Source of the DNA: an uncultured Planctomycetota bacterium
GTDB taxonomy: Bacteria; Planctomycetota; Brocadiia; CAIUPP01
Direction: 5' to 3'
Length of the DNA: 64,000 nt
Assembly: GCA_903901045.1 (NCBI GenBank)
Contig: CAIUPP010000120.1
Span: forward strand, 47,763 to 111,762
Shown here piece after piece: positions 48,307 through 57,633 of the stretch; within the stretch, counting starts at the first letter, position 1; each line of letters opens with the position of its first letter. A program made the translations under genes and the position numbers. The notes beneath the pieces are model-generated. The model ran no database searches and was not told the DNA's origin. It saw only the letters and a list, made by a program, of their open reading frames with translations.

Positions 48307-49194
48307 ATGGCTCGCAAGTCTTCCGAAGAGGTCAAGGCGCTTCTGGACGGTCCGGTCAACTCCATCTTCACCAGCTTTCTTCCGGACGGCGCGATTGACT
48401 GGGTGGGGGTGCGCAATCAGATTGAAGTCGGCATTGCCGGCGGCAGCAAGGTGAGCCTGCTGACCGCTGGCGACAGCCAGTTGTGGTACATGAGCGAGTC
48501 GGAGGTGGCCGAATTGACGCGCGTGCTGGTGGATCAGACGCGCGGCCGCGCGCTGACGGTGGCCGCTACCAGCACCTGGTGGACGGGGCAGGCGGTGAAG
48601 TTCGCCGAGTTCTGCCGCGACCTCGGCGTGGACGTCCTCATGAACCTTCCCGCCATCAACGCCATGACCTCCCCGGCGCTGGTTTCGCACTACAAGGCCG
48701 TTGCGAAGATCATGCCGATCATGCTGGTCGGCGTCCCCTCGCGTGAAGTGCTCGACGCGCTGCTGGAGACGCCGAACATCTGCTGCTTCAAGGAGGATGG
48801 CACCGAGGACTATGGGATTGATGTCAGCTGGCGCTACGGCAAGCGCTTGAAGCTCATGACCGGCGGGTTGCTCTGGCGGCATTACACGCAATGGCCCTAT
48901 GGCTGCCGGGCGTTCTTCTCCTGGCCCACCTGCTTCAAGCCGGAGATCGGCGCGCGCTACTGGGCTGCGGTGCAGGCCGGCGATGAGCCGGTTGTGCAGG
49001 ACGTTCTTCGGAACGTCGACAAACCGTACTTCGACCGGTGCGCCGGATTCCCCTGCGGGAATCAGGGGGTGCAACGCGCGATCCTGGAGCTTCACGGGGT
49101 CGCCCGGCGCTACCTGCGTTCTCCGCTCGCGAGCGTTTCGGATGCGGACATGGACAAAGTGAGGCAATTGATGTCGGACCTCGGGCTTGAATAG
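48307..49194 (+). CDS. DapA/NanA-family protein lacking the catalytic tyrosine
   Basis: 295-residue TIM-barrel protein of the dihydrodipicolinate synthase/N-acetylneuraminate lyase family: VNSIFTSFLPDGAIDW at the start, the Schiff-base lysine K162 in NICCFKEDGTEDYG, and a helical C-terminus. The GTTGE loop reads LTAGDSQLW and the proton-shuttling Tyr of the Y-N-x-P motif is Val (IMLVGVPSR, V141), whereas the paralogue at 19501 keeps its Tyr. It may catalyse a different aldol or dehydration step, or have no aldolase activity. It is inside the GntR-controlled plus-strand unit. Confidence 0.82.
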   Translation: MARKSSEEVKALLDGPVNSIFTSFLPDGAIDWVGVRNQIEVGIAGGSKVSLLTAGDSQLWYMSESEVAELTRVLVDQTRGRALTVAATSTWWTGQAVKFAEFCRDLGVDVLMNLPAINAMTSPALVSHYKAVAKIMPIMLVGVPSREVLDALLETPNICCFKEDGTEDYGIDVSWRYGKRLKLMTGGLLWRHYTQWPYGCRAFFSWPTCFKPEIGARYWAAVQAGDEPVVQDVLRNVDKPYFDRCAGFPCGNQGVQRAILELHGVARRYLRSPLASVSDADMDKVRQLMSDLGLE

Positions 49195-49220
49195 CCGGAG
49201 TCCGGCGCAAGGGGGCCGCC

Positions 49221-51302
49221 ATGAAGACGCGAAAGAAACCGCTGAACGGCTGTTTTTATCGAATCCTCTGGGACTGCGACCACCCCGGTTTCGTCAAGCT
49301 GTTCAATAAACTGGAGCCGCAGCGGTTCATGCGGCAGGTGAAAGAGGGCGGGTTCGGGAGCGTGGGGCTCTTCGCGAAGGATTCGCTCGGCCAAAGCCTT
49401 TATCCGACGGAGATCGGGCATCGGCATCCGGGACTTTCTCGCGATTTCCTTGGGGAGATGACGGCAGCGGCAAAGGCCGAAGGGCTCGTCGTAGTCGCGT
49501 ATTACAACTGCACACAGGACCCTTACCACGCCCAGACGCACCCGGAATGGCGCGAGCGCAGCCAGGCGCAAGGTGAGATGATGGCCGCCGAGAGCACCGC
49601 ATCCACCCCCTTCGTTTGTCTCCACGGCGGCTTTGCGGAGAAGATACTGATTCCTCAGTTGCTCGAGATTGCCGAGCGCTACCCGATCGACGGCATCTTC
49701 CTGGACATCGGCGCCGAGCCCCATACCCGGCGGCTGTGCGCATGCGAAACGTGCCGGTCGGACTACCGGCGTGAATTCGGGCGCGAACTGCCCGCGCCCG
49801 GCGCTCCGCGGGAGGAGTGGATGGAGTATGCGTTGTGGCGCAAGGCGCGGCACCATGCGGCGCAGACAGGGATTCTCCACGCCGTGCGAACGCTTCACCC
49901 CGAGCTTTCGCTGGCGGTCAACTACGCCCATTCCGCGCGGCAGCCGGAGCCGCCGGAGGGGGTGGACTATCTCTCACTGGACGTGGAGGAGCACACCAAT
50001 CCGCTGCTGGGCGCGCCGACCTACCTGCGCCATGCGAACGCGGTGGGGCTGCCGGTCGAAATGTTCCTGTCGCACATGCAGCACTGGTGGTGGGACTGGG
50101 ACTTGCGCCCGCAGCCGGCGATGCGGCTTCAAGCGGCGGAGATAGTGGCCAACGGCGGGACGGTGTGCGTGGGATCGAACCTGCACCCGACCGGACGCCT
50201 GGACAACCGAGTCATGGCGCAGTTGAAACAGCTCAACGCATTTCTCCGCGAACGCGAGCCTCTTTGTCGCGATGCAAAGCCCCTCGCGAATGTCGCCGTT
50301 CTGCACTCGGCCGCCACGCTGACGGCGCAGAGCGCCGTGGGCTATTCGCACGGCTCCCTTGTGAAGGCCATGATCCCTTTTCGCGGTGCGGCGCGAATCT
50401 TGATGGAGGGGCATGTCCCTTTTCAGTTCCTCAACGAGGCGGATCTGGGGCAGAAGGTCGGGGCGTATGACCTGCTCATTCTCCCGGAGCAATCGGCGTT
50501 GTCCGATGCGACCGTGCGCGCGGTGGCGGAGTTCGTGGCGGGGGGCGGACGCCTGCTGGCCGTCGGGGAAACGGCTTCGCAGGATGAGGCCGGACGCGTT
50601 CGGAAAGAGGCGGCGCTGGACGAACTGCTGGGCATCCGAACCCTTGGCGTCGTGCCGCACGCCTGCGCGTATGGCCGATTCCGCGAGGAGTACGGAGCCG
50701 TTCCCGGCGTGCCGCTGCTGCTGGAAGGGAGTTGGATGCGCGTCGAGGCGAACGGGGCGACCGTGCTGGCGGAACTGATAGAACCGTATCACGGCGTCGG
50801 CGCGGATCAGGAGTATCAGGCGATGGGGGTCGGCTTGCCACCGCCCGGGGAGAAGGTCATCGGAGCTGCCGCCACGATCTGCGACGCCGGAAAGGGGTGC
50901 GCAGCGTACATCGCGGGACCGGTCTGCACCCAGTACGGACTCAAGACGCAGTTGGAATGGCGCGACGCCATGCTCTGGATTATTCGCAAGATGTCGCCAA
51001 ATAGCCTTTTGGAAACGGATGCTCCCCCCACGGTGGAGATTGCGCTGGCCAGCCAGGAGGGTCGCATACTCTGCCACGTCATAAACTACGGAAACGAAAA
51101 GGGATACTCTCTCCGCCAGTTGCCGGAATACGTCGCCCCGATATTCAATATCGGTATCACGCTACGCCTAAATCGTGTAAGCGAAGTGACTTGCTATCCC
51201 GGCGGGGAGATGCTGGAGTTCTCCCAGCGTACAGGTGCCGTATTCTTCCGCCTGCCGCGGCTGGATATTCACTCGATTGTGGCCTTGGAACTCGGCGCCT
51301 AA
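49221..51302 (+). CDS. Cytoplasmic GH29/GH42-like barrel protein with trimerisation-type domain
   Basis: 693 residues, no signal peptide. TIM barrel (about 1-345): FMRQVKEGGFGSVGLFAKDSLG, VVVAYYNCTQDPYHAQTHPEW, YPIDGIFLDIGAEPH, LCACETCRSDYRREFGRELP. Then a GATase1-like beta-galactosidase trimerisation domain (about 375-520; AYDLLILPEQSALSDATVRA) and a small beta domain. Related proteins are annotated as alpha-fucosidase-like or GH42-like; the specificity cannot be read. Last enzyme of the plus-strand unit, 117 bp before gntR. Confidence 0.7.
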   Translation: MKTRKKPLNGCFYRILWDCDHPGFVKLFNKLEPQRFMRQVKEGGFGSVGLFAKDSLGQSLYPTEIGHRHPGLSRDFLGEMTAAAKAEGLVVVAYYNCTQDPYHAQTHPEWRERSQAQGEMMAAESTASTPFVCLHGGFAEKILIPQLLEIAERYPIDGIFLDIGAEPHTRRLCACETCRSDYRREFGRELPAPGAPREEWMEYALWRKARHHAAQTGILHAVRTLHPELSLAVNYAHSARQPEPPEGVDYLSLDVEEHTNPLLGAPTYLRHANAVGLPVEMFLSHMQHWWWDWDLRPQPAMRLQAAEIVANGGTVCVGSNLHPTGRLDNRVMAQLKQLNAFLREREPLCRDAKPLANVAVLHSAATLTAQSAVGYSHGSLVKAMIPFRGAARILMEGHVPFQFLNEADLGQKVGAYDLLILPEQSALSDATVRAVAEFVAGGGRLLAVGETASQDEAGRVRKEAALDELLGIRTLGVVPHACAYGRFREEYGAVPGVPLLLEGSWMRVEANGATVLAELIEPYHGVGADQEYQAMGVGLPPPGEKVIGAAATICDAGKGCAAYIAGPVCTQYGLKTQLEWRDAMLWIIRKMSPNSLLETDAPPTVEIALASQEGRILCHVINYGNEKGYSLRQLPEYVAPIFNIGITLRLNRVSEVTCYPGGEMLEFSQRTGAVFFRLPRLDIHSIVALELGA

Positions 51303-51316
51303 AGACAGAATCTTTC

Positions 51317-51369
51317 TTGACATTTTATCTTTCCCGGCCTATATTATATCTGGTATACACGGAATTCCG
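51317..51369 (+). promoter_or_regulatory. gntR promoter with operator at the start site
   Basis: TTGACA (51317-51322), 17 bp, TATATT (51340-51345) is a near-consensus sigma70 promoter. The operator-like TGGTATACACGGAATTCCG (51351-51369) begins 5 bp past -10, over the predicted start. This predicts autorepression by the GntR protein encoded 50 bp downstream. The second half-site is weaker than at 23806 and 41670. Confidence 0.75.
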
Positions 51370-51419
51370 CAGGTAGTTGCGGTCGTTATTTAGTTCTGGC
51401 AAAGAGGGGGAAGGCATTC

Positions 51420-52121
51420 ATGGCGATATCGGAACTGACCAAGTATAACGTGCAACATCGGTCCGGCAACGCATATGCCGAGATACGGGATGCGATTCTT
51501 GACGGGCAGTTCACGCCCGGGACGCAGCTCAACGAACGGCAGCTTGCTGAGGAGTATGGCGTCAGCCGGACGCCGGTGCGCGACGCTCTGACGCGGCTGG
51601 CGTCGGAAGGGCTCGTCAAGCAGATTCCGCACATCGGCGTGTTCGTGCGAAGGCTGGACGTGGAAGAGGCGCTCGAATTGCTGGAGTTGCGCCGGGCTCT
51701 GGAGGCCGCCGCCGCCGAGTCCGCCTCCAGGCGCTTGAGCCTTGATCAGGCCGATGAGTTGCTGAAGCTTGGCGAGGAGGTGGACGCCAGCATCAACGAA
51801 TCCGACGACAGCGACAAGACAAGGGCATTGGAACTCAAGTTCCACCGCGCCATCGCCGATCTGTGTGCAAACCGGGAACTGGTGCGCGTTCTGGCGAACA
51901 TCAAGGCCGTTTACCTGACGTTGTTTCCTCAGGCCATCCGGCCCGTCATTCGCGGTCAAAAGCGCATCACGGCGGTCACGCACGTGGAGATCGCGCGCGC
52001 CATTGCATCGGGCGATGTGAAGAAAGCGCATGAGGTCATGTGGGAGCATTTTGAACCGACACTCGGTGAACTCCGCAAGAACTTTGCTGAGGAGGGAAAC
52101 GGAAAGACAGAGACGGCCTGA
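51420..52121 (+). CDS. GntR-family transcriptional regulator, FCD subfamily
   Basis: 233 residues. Winged helix-turn-helix at about 15-75 (AYAEIRDAILDGQFTPGTQL, LAEEYGVSRTPVRDAL, the FadR-type recognition helix) and an all-alpha FCD ligand domain at 80-220 with FHRAIADLCANRELV (H142), H188 and H209 in positions where FCD proteins bind metal and sugar acids. FCD regulators commonly respond to sugar acids or pathway intermediates and bind TGGTNNNNACCA-like sites, in agreement with the three operators found here. Likely local repressor of the glycan units (inference). It is followed 39 bp later by a pseudopilin gene. Confidence 0.92.
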   Translation: MAISELTKYNVQHRSGNAYAEIRDAILDGQFTPGTQLNERQLAEEYGVSRTPVRDALTRLASEGLVKQIPHIGVFVRRLDVEEALELLELRRALEAAAAESASRRLSLDQADELLKLGEEVDASINESDDSDKTRALELKFHRAIADLCANRELVRVLANIKAVYLTLFPQAIRPVIRGQKRITAVTHVEIARAIASGDVKKAHEVMWEHFEPTLGELRKNFAEEGNGKTETA

Positions 52122-52160
52122 ATCGGGAGGTCGGAGTCGGTTGTTGGAAAAGGCATTTGA

Positions 52161-53516
52161 ATGAAAGGGATGGGTATGAAGACAATACGAAGCTTCTTAA
52201 GCGCGTTCACGCTCATTGAACTGCTTGTCGTCATTGCAATCATCGCCATTCTGGCTGGGATGCTTCTGCCGGCGCTGGCGGCGGCGCGCGAAAAGGCGCG
52301 GCGCACGGCCTGCCTGAACAACCTCAGCCAGTTCTCCAAGGCTCTGGAAAGCTATAGCAGCGACTACGCCCAGTACTTCCCCTGCTCCACCGCCTACGGC
52401 GTGGACCCGAAGTGCAAGACTTTTGACTATTCGAATGCGGGCAACTGGCCCGGCTATTATGCCGCGGACTTCTATGATAACGACGTGAAGCAAAATAAGG
52501 GCCTCTGGGTGCGCGGGACGGACACCACTCACCCGGTTCAGACCGTTGGGTATTCGGGGAATGTCAACGGAAGCTGGAGCTCCGGTCCTGAGAAGTACTG
52601 GCGCACGATAGCCGTCGGTTTCGGCGGCGGCAGTGGGGCGGGCGCGACGGTCCTCGGCCCCTCCGGCCTCGGTTTCCTTGCCAGCAGCAGCTACGTCGCC
52701 GACATTCGCACCTTCTACTGCCCCAGCAGCACGAACATGGGGGTCAGTTGGTGGAACAGCCAGAACATGGTCGCCTGGGCCTGGAACTCCGACACGATTC
52801 GCTCCTATATGCGCGGCAGAACGGACTCGCAGGTCATGTTTGCCCCGCCGCAGGACACGGGCGGCGCCACGAGTTACGGGAGTTTCGTCCAATCCACCTA
52901 CTGCTACCGGAACGTTCCGTTCGTTGGGACGGAGGGCTACAGCCGCGGCTGCTGCTTCCCCTGTGCGATCCCCTGGACCACTCCGCGTCTGCAGATCGCG
53001 GAGAATTGGGCGCCGCTGTTTAAGACTCAGAAACAGTTGGCCGGCCGCGCGATCATCAGCGACGCGTGGACAAAGAGCATGGCCGATAAGGGGCAGGCGG
53101 CTGATGTGGCGGACGGATGGGAAGCGCACCGCGACGGCTACAACGTCCTCTATGGCGACTGGAGCGCCAAGTGGTACGGCGACCCGCAGCAGCAGGAGAT
53201 CTGGGCGTACGCCGCGCTGGACGTTGATGGCGGCTCGGCCGGATACGACAAATATATCGGCGCCAGCGCCAACATGACCGCCGATGGCAACCGGTTGGTG
53301 TACGCCAGCATCAACCGCTGCTCGAACGGCGGCACACATGGCTGGCCGTATGGTTGGACCGACTGGAACCATGGCGGCACCAACAGTTTCAGCGCCGTCT
53401 GGACACCCGGCTCAAGCGACACCGCCAGACTCTGGCTGCCGAATTCGAGCGGCATGTCCACCTGGCACCGTTTCGACGTGACCGCAGGAATGGATACGAA
53501 GGGCAACCAGCCGTAA
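52161..53516 (+). CDS. H-X9-DG/DUF1559-like pseudopilin-type secreted protein
   Basis: Up to 451 residues. Prepilin leader [20 protein letters not shown] and family helix [20 protein letters not shown], then a Gly/Ser/aromatic-rich exported domain with [20 protein letters not shown] as the H-X9-DG-type tail. The first 65 residues are very close to the 27222 protein, including the DNA, while the remainder has diverged. Met 52161, 52170 and 52176 are all possible starts; AAAGGGATGGGT before 52176 is a fair ribosome-binding site. Ends the gntR transcript and is followed by a strong terminator. Confidence 0.85.
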   Translation: MKGMGMKTIRSFLSAFTLIELLVVIAIIAILAGMLLPALAAAREKARRTACLNNLSQFSKALESYSSDYAQYFPCSTAYGVDPKCKTFDYSNAGNWPGYYAADFYDNDVKQNKGLWVRGTDTTHPVQTVGYSGNVNGSWSSGPEKYWRTIAVGFGGGSGAGATVLGPSGLGFLASSSYVADIRTFYCPSSTNMGVSWWNSQNMVAWAWNSDTIRSYMRGRTDSQVMFAPPQDTGGATSYGSFVQSTYCYRNVPFVGTEGYSRGCCFPCAIPWTTPRLQIAENWAPLFKTQKQLAGRAIISDAWTKSMADKGQAADVADGWEAHRDGYNVLYGDWSAKWYGDPQQQEIWAYAALDVDGGSAGYDKYIGASANMTADGNRLVYASINRCSNGGTHGWPYGWTDWNHGGTNSFSAVWTPGSSDTARLWLPNSSGMSTWHRFDVTAGMDTKGNQP

Positions 53517-53963
53517 GGTTGTTCCGCGGTTAGTGTGCTTTCACGACCCGCCAACGCGAGTTGGCGGGTCGTGTTGCTTCGGCGGCAGGAGAATGGGCCG
53601 TGCGGCTCCCCGCCTCTCCGCCGGGACAACGCCACGCCGGTCCCGGACGTCCTCTGCAGCGTGACACCCGTTTCCATGGATGGGGAATCCCGCATTACCG
53701 ATCTGAAGGACTTGTCGGAACGTAACGCACTTGAGGGCAGGCTCGTGGCCCGCCCTCAGTTTGTGGGCCAGGCGTCCCGCGCGCGTGGCGGACGCGATGC
53801 GGGGTCAACTGAGGCGCAGCAGATGCGCCTCGACCTGCAGGTTCACGACGATTATGGCCCGTCAGTCATCTGAGAAATTCCGGACAAACGTGCTCTCGGA
53901 TTGTGCGCACGACTTGGCTGGACGGACAGGAAACTGACGGTTTTTTGTGAGGGAGGGCGTCTG
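53517..53963. other. 447-bp gene-free interval with two hairpins
   Basis: Contains the terminator at 53542-53573 and a second imperfect stem (53732-53742 with 53748-53758, one mismatch). A 112-codon frame crosses it but looks non-coding. No operator of the GGTATAC type is present, so the next transcript is probably not in that regulon. Confidence 0.6.
53542..53573 (+). terminator. Rho-independent terminator after the gntR unit
   Basis: A perfect 14-bp stem (CACGACCCGCCAAC / GTTGGCGGGTCGTG) with a GCGA tetraloop is followed by TTGCTTC. It lies 26 bp past the pseudopilin stop. Confidence 0.85.
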
Positions 53964-56900
53964 ATGCGTTTCGGCATGCTGGCTCGGGTATTGCTTGTCG
54001 TTTGCGCGGGTTCCCTGGGCATAACGGCTGTTGAGGGGCAGACTAACCTGGTTGCGAACCCGGGCGTCGAGGAACTGGGAAAGGACGGCCAGATGCCTGC
54101 CTCCTGGCCGGTGCGCGTCCGGCCGAACACGCGCTTCTTCGTTGACCGACAGGAAAAGCACTCCGGCAACGCCTCACTTTCCGCTGTCGCGCTGGAAGGC
54201 GCGAGCGGAAAGGACTTCGAGTCCTTGGGCAGCGTGGCTATGAACCTCTCCCCCGCCAGCGTCGTGGCGCACCCTGGCGAGACATTCGAGTACGGTCTCT
54301 GGTACCGATCCAAGGGCTGGGCCACAGTGTTCATCCAGCCCTATCTCAAAGGGCCCACGGGGTTCAATCCCGACAACGGCGCGGAATACATCAACTACGT
54401 CACGGCCGCCGAGGCCAAGGACGTCTCGGAATGGAAGCGCCTGGAGGGGACCTTCGTGGCGCCGAACAAGACCGAGCAACTGTACACGCTGGTTGTCGGC
54501 GCCTGGCTCCACGAGGCCGGCGCGCAGGTCTGGTTTGACGACGTGACGTTGGCGAAGAAGTCGGTCATGGCCGTGCAGGAGACCAAGGTTCCGCCGTCCA
54601 CCGGCGGTCAACAGGCCAAGCCGGTATCTCTGGCCCGCATGCCGCTCACTACGTGGGCCGCCGTCAAGACCGGGCCCTGGCACTTCACCAGCGCCGTTGC
54701 GTTCCCGCAAGGCGCCATTGTGGACCCGGCCAATGTCCGATTGGTGGATGAACAGGGGAAGGAACTCCCCGCCGAGTTCTCGGCGCTCGATCGCTGGGGA
54801 CCGTCGCCCCAGGATTTCGTCCGCTGGATGCGAATTGAGTTCCCGGCTGAGGTGCAGGCCGGGAAGGCGGGACAGTACTCCATTGAATACGGCACACAAG
54901 TCAGACGCGCGGTGATTGCCCGGCCTGTGGAGGTGAAGGAGTCGGCGGACGCCATCGAAGTCGACGCGGGGCGGCTGGTCTTCACTGTCCGAAAGCGCGG
55001 CACGAACTTTCTCGACAAAGTTCTGCTGGACGGCCAGACGGTACTCTCCGGCACGCCCGAAAGCGGCCCCTTCATGCTGGACCATCAGCAGCGTGAGTAC
55101 CGTGCGTCGCTCGATCCGGCGCCTGAGGTCGTCGTGCATGAGCGAAACGCCCTGCGGGTGGTCATCCGAATCACGGGCCGCCACTATCCCGTCCAGGCCG
55201 TGCAGGTCGACAAGCGCGACCGCTGGCCGGCCGTGCTGGGCAAGTACCATACCTACATCGTGGCCTATGCCGGCCAGCCATACCTCAGGATTTATCACAC
55301 CTTCGTGATTACGGAGGATACCACGCAGGTCAGGTACCGCGACATCGGTCTGCGCATTCCCGCCAATGGACAGGCCGCCGCATTCGGGGTGGACGGCCAG
55401 GTGATTGAGCAGCCGGCCGCAGCGAATCCTTACTTGCTCCAGCGCGACATAGATGACCTGGCCCTCTATGCGCTGCCCAAAGAAGGGCAGAAGGTCGAAC
55501 AGGCCAGGAAACAGAAATCCGACGGTTGGTTTTCGCTCGGCTCCACGGCGGTGGTCGTGCGCGACCTCTGGCAGAATTACCCGAAGGAACTGGAGGTCGT
55601 GCCCGGTCCGGCGCAGTCCCAATTGGTGATCCACTTCTGGCCCCGTCATGGGGAGAAGACGCCCGACCGTAAATTGACCCGGAACAACGTCGGGCTGCTC
55701 TGGTTCTGCCACGAGGGGGAGGAATTGAGCTTTACGCCGCCCAAGGAGTACGTTGATTTCGTCCCGTCCAGCGAGAGTCCGGAATGGGGCCAGATGGCGG
55801 CCTCGCCCGGCGCCAACGCCATGGGCTTGGCCAAGACGCACGAGTTCCTCCTCATCTTTGGGGAGACAGCGGCCTCGCGGCCCAAGTTGGGCGATCTGGC
55901 CGCGCTCTACCAACAAGACCCTCATGCGCTACAGTCCCCCGAGAGCCTTTGCGCAAGCGGCGCTTTCGGCCGGATCCATCCCTATGACATCAAACGATTT
56001 CCGATCGAGGAAGATTCCATCCGTGCTCCGTTTGAGTTCTTCATGCGCACGGCGGAGCGGTTGCGCGATTATGGCATGTTTAATTTCGGAGACCTCCACG
56101 AAGGCCTTCAGTATGGCAAGGCGGATGTGTACGCCATGCACCGGCATTGGAACGGGGCGCACCATGAAGAGCCGCGGATGCCGTGGATCCTCTACGCGCG
56201 CTCTGGCGATCCCCTCTACTTGACGATGGCGCGACGCAACGCTCAGCACGTCATGGACGTGGACACGGTGCATTATGGGGACGAGCGTTTCGCCGAGTTC
56301 AAGGCTGTTACCGGACAAACCTTTCCGCACTTCTTGCACTGGATGGGCGGATCCGGGCCCTCGTACTTCGAGGCAAATGTGGAGAACAAGTTCTGGTGGT
56401 ACTATTTCACGGGCAACCCGCGCGGTCTGGACACTGCTCGCGAGTGGATTGAGGCGATCATTGCGCGGCCCACGCCCAGCACGGGACGGGAGGGGAGCGG
56501 CACGTTTTCCGCCATCATTGAGGCGTATGAGGCCACGTGGGACCCCCGCCTGCTGAAGCCGATGGAGGCTTTCAAGCGCTCGCAGTTCTCTGTCGAACCA
56601 TGGGAAGGACATTTTCAGGGATATGCGCCTTCTTTGGAGAAGTACAACATACTGACGCGCAGTAAGGAGAGCGCTGATCGTTTGGTCCGCTGGGCACGAC
56701 ATGGCGGAGCCGGATACGGCAGCGAATTACGCATTGACTCTCATGCTTACTGGCTGACGCGTGATCCGGCGCTGCTTCAGGCGTCGGTCACCTCGGCTTA
56801 CAGCCGCAGTCTGAGCGTCTATCATGAACCCGGTTCCAAGCTCGACGGGTTTGGCGGGGACAGTTCACTGCTTGCCTACACATACTACATGAACGGCATG

Positions 56901-57584
56901 CCCTTCGTCCTGGCCGCTCTCGTCGATGCCGGCGAGAAGGCGCCCAAGCCGAACCTGCGAGGATGGCAAGGCAACGTGATCTCCCTGCAAGGGCTGGGCG
57001 CGTTCCATTTCATGAAGGAGGCGGGCAAACCCGTCACCGTGGACTGCGCGGGATCCTACGCGTCGAGCAAGGGCGACCTGATCGGCCCGGATGGGAAGAT
57101 CATCAAGCAGTACGTCTTCGGGACCGAGAAGATCGCTCTGCCCGCGGCGGCCGCGGCGGGCGAGTACATGATCCGGTTCACCGACCCGGACGGCTGGCGC
57201 GGCATGAACGTAACGACCGACGCACCCAAGGCCGTCTTCCAGATGACGAACAACTGGGGATTCAACTCCGGCATCCTGGCGATGTATTTTTGGGTTCCGA
57301 AGGAGACGACATCCTTTAGCGTCGGTTTCAAGACCCGCACGATTGCCGGTGTGGGCCGGGTGTTTGATCCGGAGGGGGCTGAAGCGGGTGTGGTCTACTA
57401 TCCTCAGGAGCAGCCTGCGCTGTTGGAGATCAAGCCGAAACCAGAGCAGACGGGCAAGCTCTGGCGGCTGTTCATGTCCGAAGGGGATAACAGCAACCAT
57501 TTCACGCTCACCGGTGTGCCGCCTTTTGTTTGCGGCGATCCAGACCGCTTCTTCCTGCCTCAGTTGAAAGCACAGACTCCGTGA
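53964..57584 (+). CDS. Secreted PcRGLX/YetA-like (PL26-like) lyase with N-terminal CBM
   Basis: 1206 residues. Signal peptide MRFGMLARVLLVVCAGSLGI. Domains: CBM4/9-like jelly roll (about 28-190; NLVANPGVEELGKDGQMPAS ... VWFDDVTLAK), RIFT-type barrel (about 215-320; AFPQGAIVDPANVRLVDEQG), beta-sandwich (about 325-560; LRIYHTFVITEDTTQVRYRD), alpha/alpha toroid (about 600-980; LHEGLQYGKADVYAMHRHWN, GGSGPSYFEANVENKFWWYY) and a C-terminal beta domain. This order fits exo-rhamnogalacturonan lyase-like proteins. It suggests a pectin- or rhamnose-containing target. GGAGGGCGTCTG precedes ATG 53964. Confidence 0.72.
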   Translation: MRFGMLARVLLVVCAGSLGITAVEGQTNLVANPGVEELGKDGQMPASWPVRVRPNTRFFVDRQEKHSGNASLSAVALEGASGKDFESLGSVAMNLSPASVVAHPGETFEYGLWYRSKGWATVFIQPYLKGPTGFNPDNGAEYINYVTAAEAKDVSEWKRLEGTFVAPNKTEQLYTLVVGAWLHEAGAQVWFDDVTLAKKSVMAVQETKVPPSTGGQQAKPVSLARMPLTTWAAVKTGPWHFTSAVAFPQGAIVDPANVRLVDEQGKELPAEFSALDRWGPSPQDFVRWMRIEFPAEVQAGKAGQYSIEYGTQVRRAVIARPVEVKESADAIEVDAGRLVFTVRKRGTNFLDKVLLDGQTVLSGTPESGPFMLDHQQREYRASLDPAPEVVVHERNALRVVIRITGRHYPVQAVQVDKRDRWPAVLGKYHTYIVAYAGQPYLRIYHTFVITEDTTQVRYRDIGLRIPANGQAAAFGVDGQVIEQPAAANPYLLQRDIDDLALYALPKEGQKVEQARKQKSDGWFSLGSTAVVVRDLWQNYPKELEVVPGPAQSQLVIHFWPRHGEKTPDRKLTRNNVGLLWFCHEGEELSFTPPKEYVDFVPSSESPEWGQMAASPGANAMGLAKTHEFLLIFGETAASRPKLGDLAALYQQDPHALQSPESLCASGAFGRIHPYDIKRFPIEEDSIRAPFEFFMRTAERLRDYGMFNFGDLHEGLQYGKADVYAMHRHWNGAHHEEPRMPWILYARSGDPLYLTMARRNAQHVMDVDTVHYGDERFAEFKAVTGQTFPHFLHWMGGSGPSYFEANVENKFWWYYFTGNPRGLDTAREWIEAIIARPTPSTGREGSGTFSAIIEAYEATWDPRLLKPMEAFKRSQFSVEPWEGHFQGYAPSLEKYNILTRSKESADRLVRWARHGGAGYGSELRIDSHAYWLTRDPALLQASVTSAYSRSLSVYHEPGSKLDGFGGDSSLLAYTYYMNGMPFVLAALVDAGEKAPKPNLRGWQGNVISLQGLGAFHFMKEAGKPVTVDCAGSYASSKGDLIGPDGKIIKQYVFGTEKIALPAAAAAGEYMIRFTDPDGWRGMNVTTDAPKAVFQMTNNWGFNSGILAMYFWVPKETTSFSVGFKTRTIAGVGRVFDPEGAEAGVVYYPQEQPALLEIKPKPEQTGKLWRLFMSEGDNSNHFTLTGVPPFVCGDPDRFFLPQLKAQTP

Positions 57585-57633
57585 TTGCCCTTGGGAAATT
57601 CTGGTTTACATGGTTTGAATGAAACGAGGTTGT

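Noticed and set aside
53535..53873. 112-codon frame after the gntR unit terminator
   Set aside because: It begins inside the terminator region, has no ribosome-binding site and shows no recognisable sequence features.
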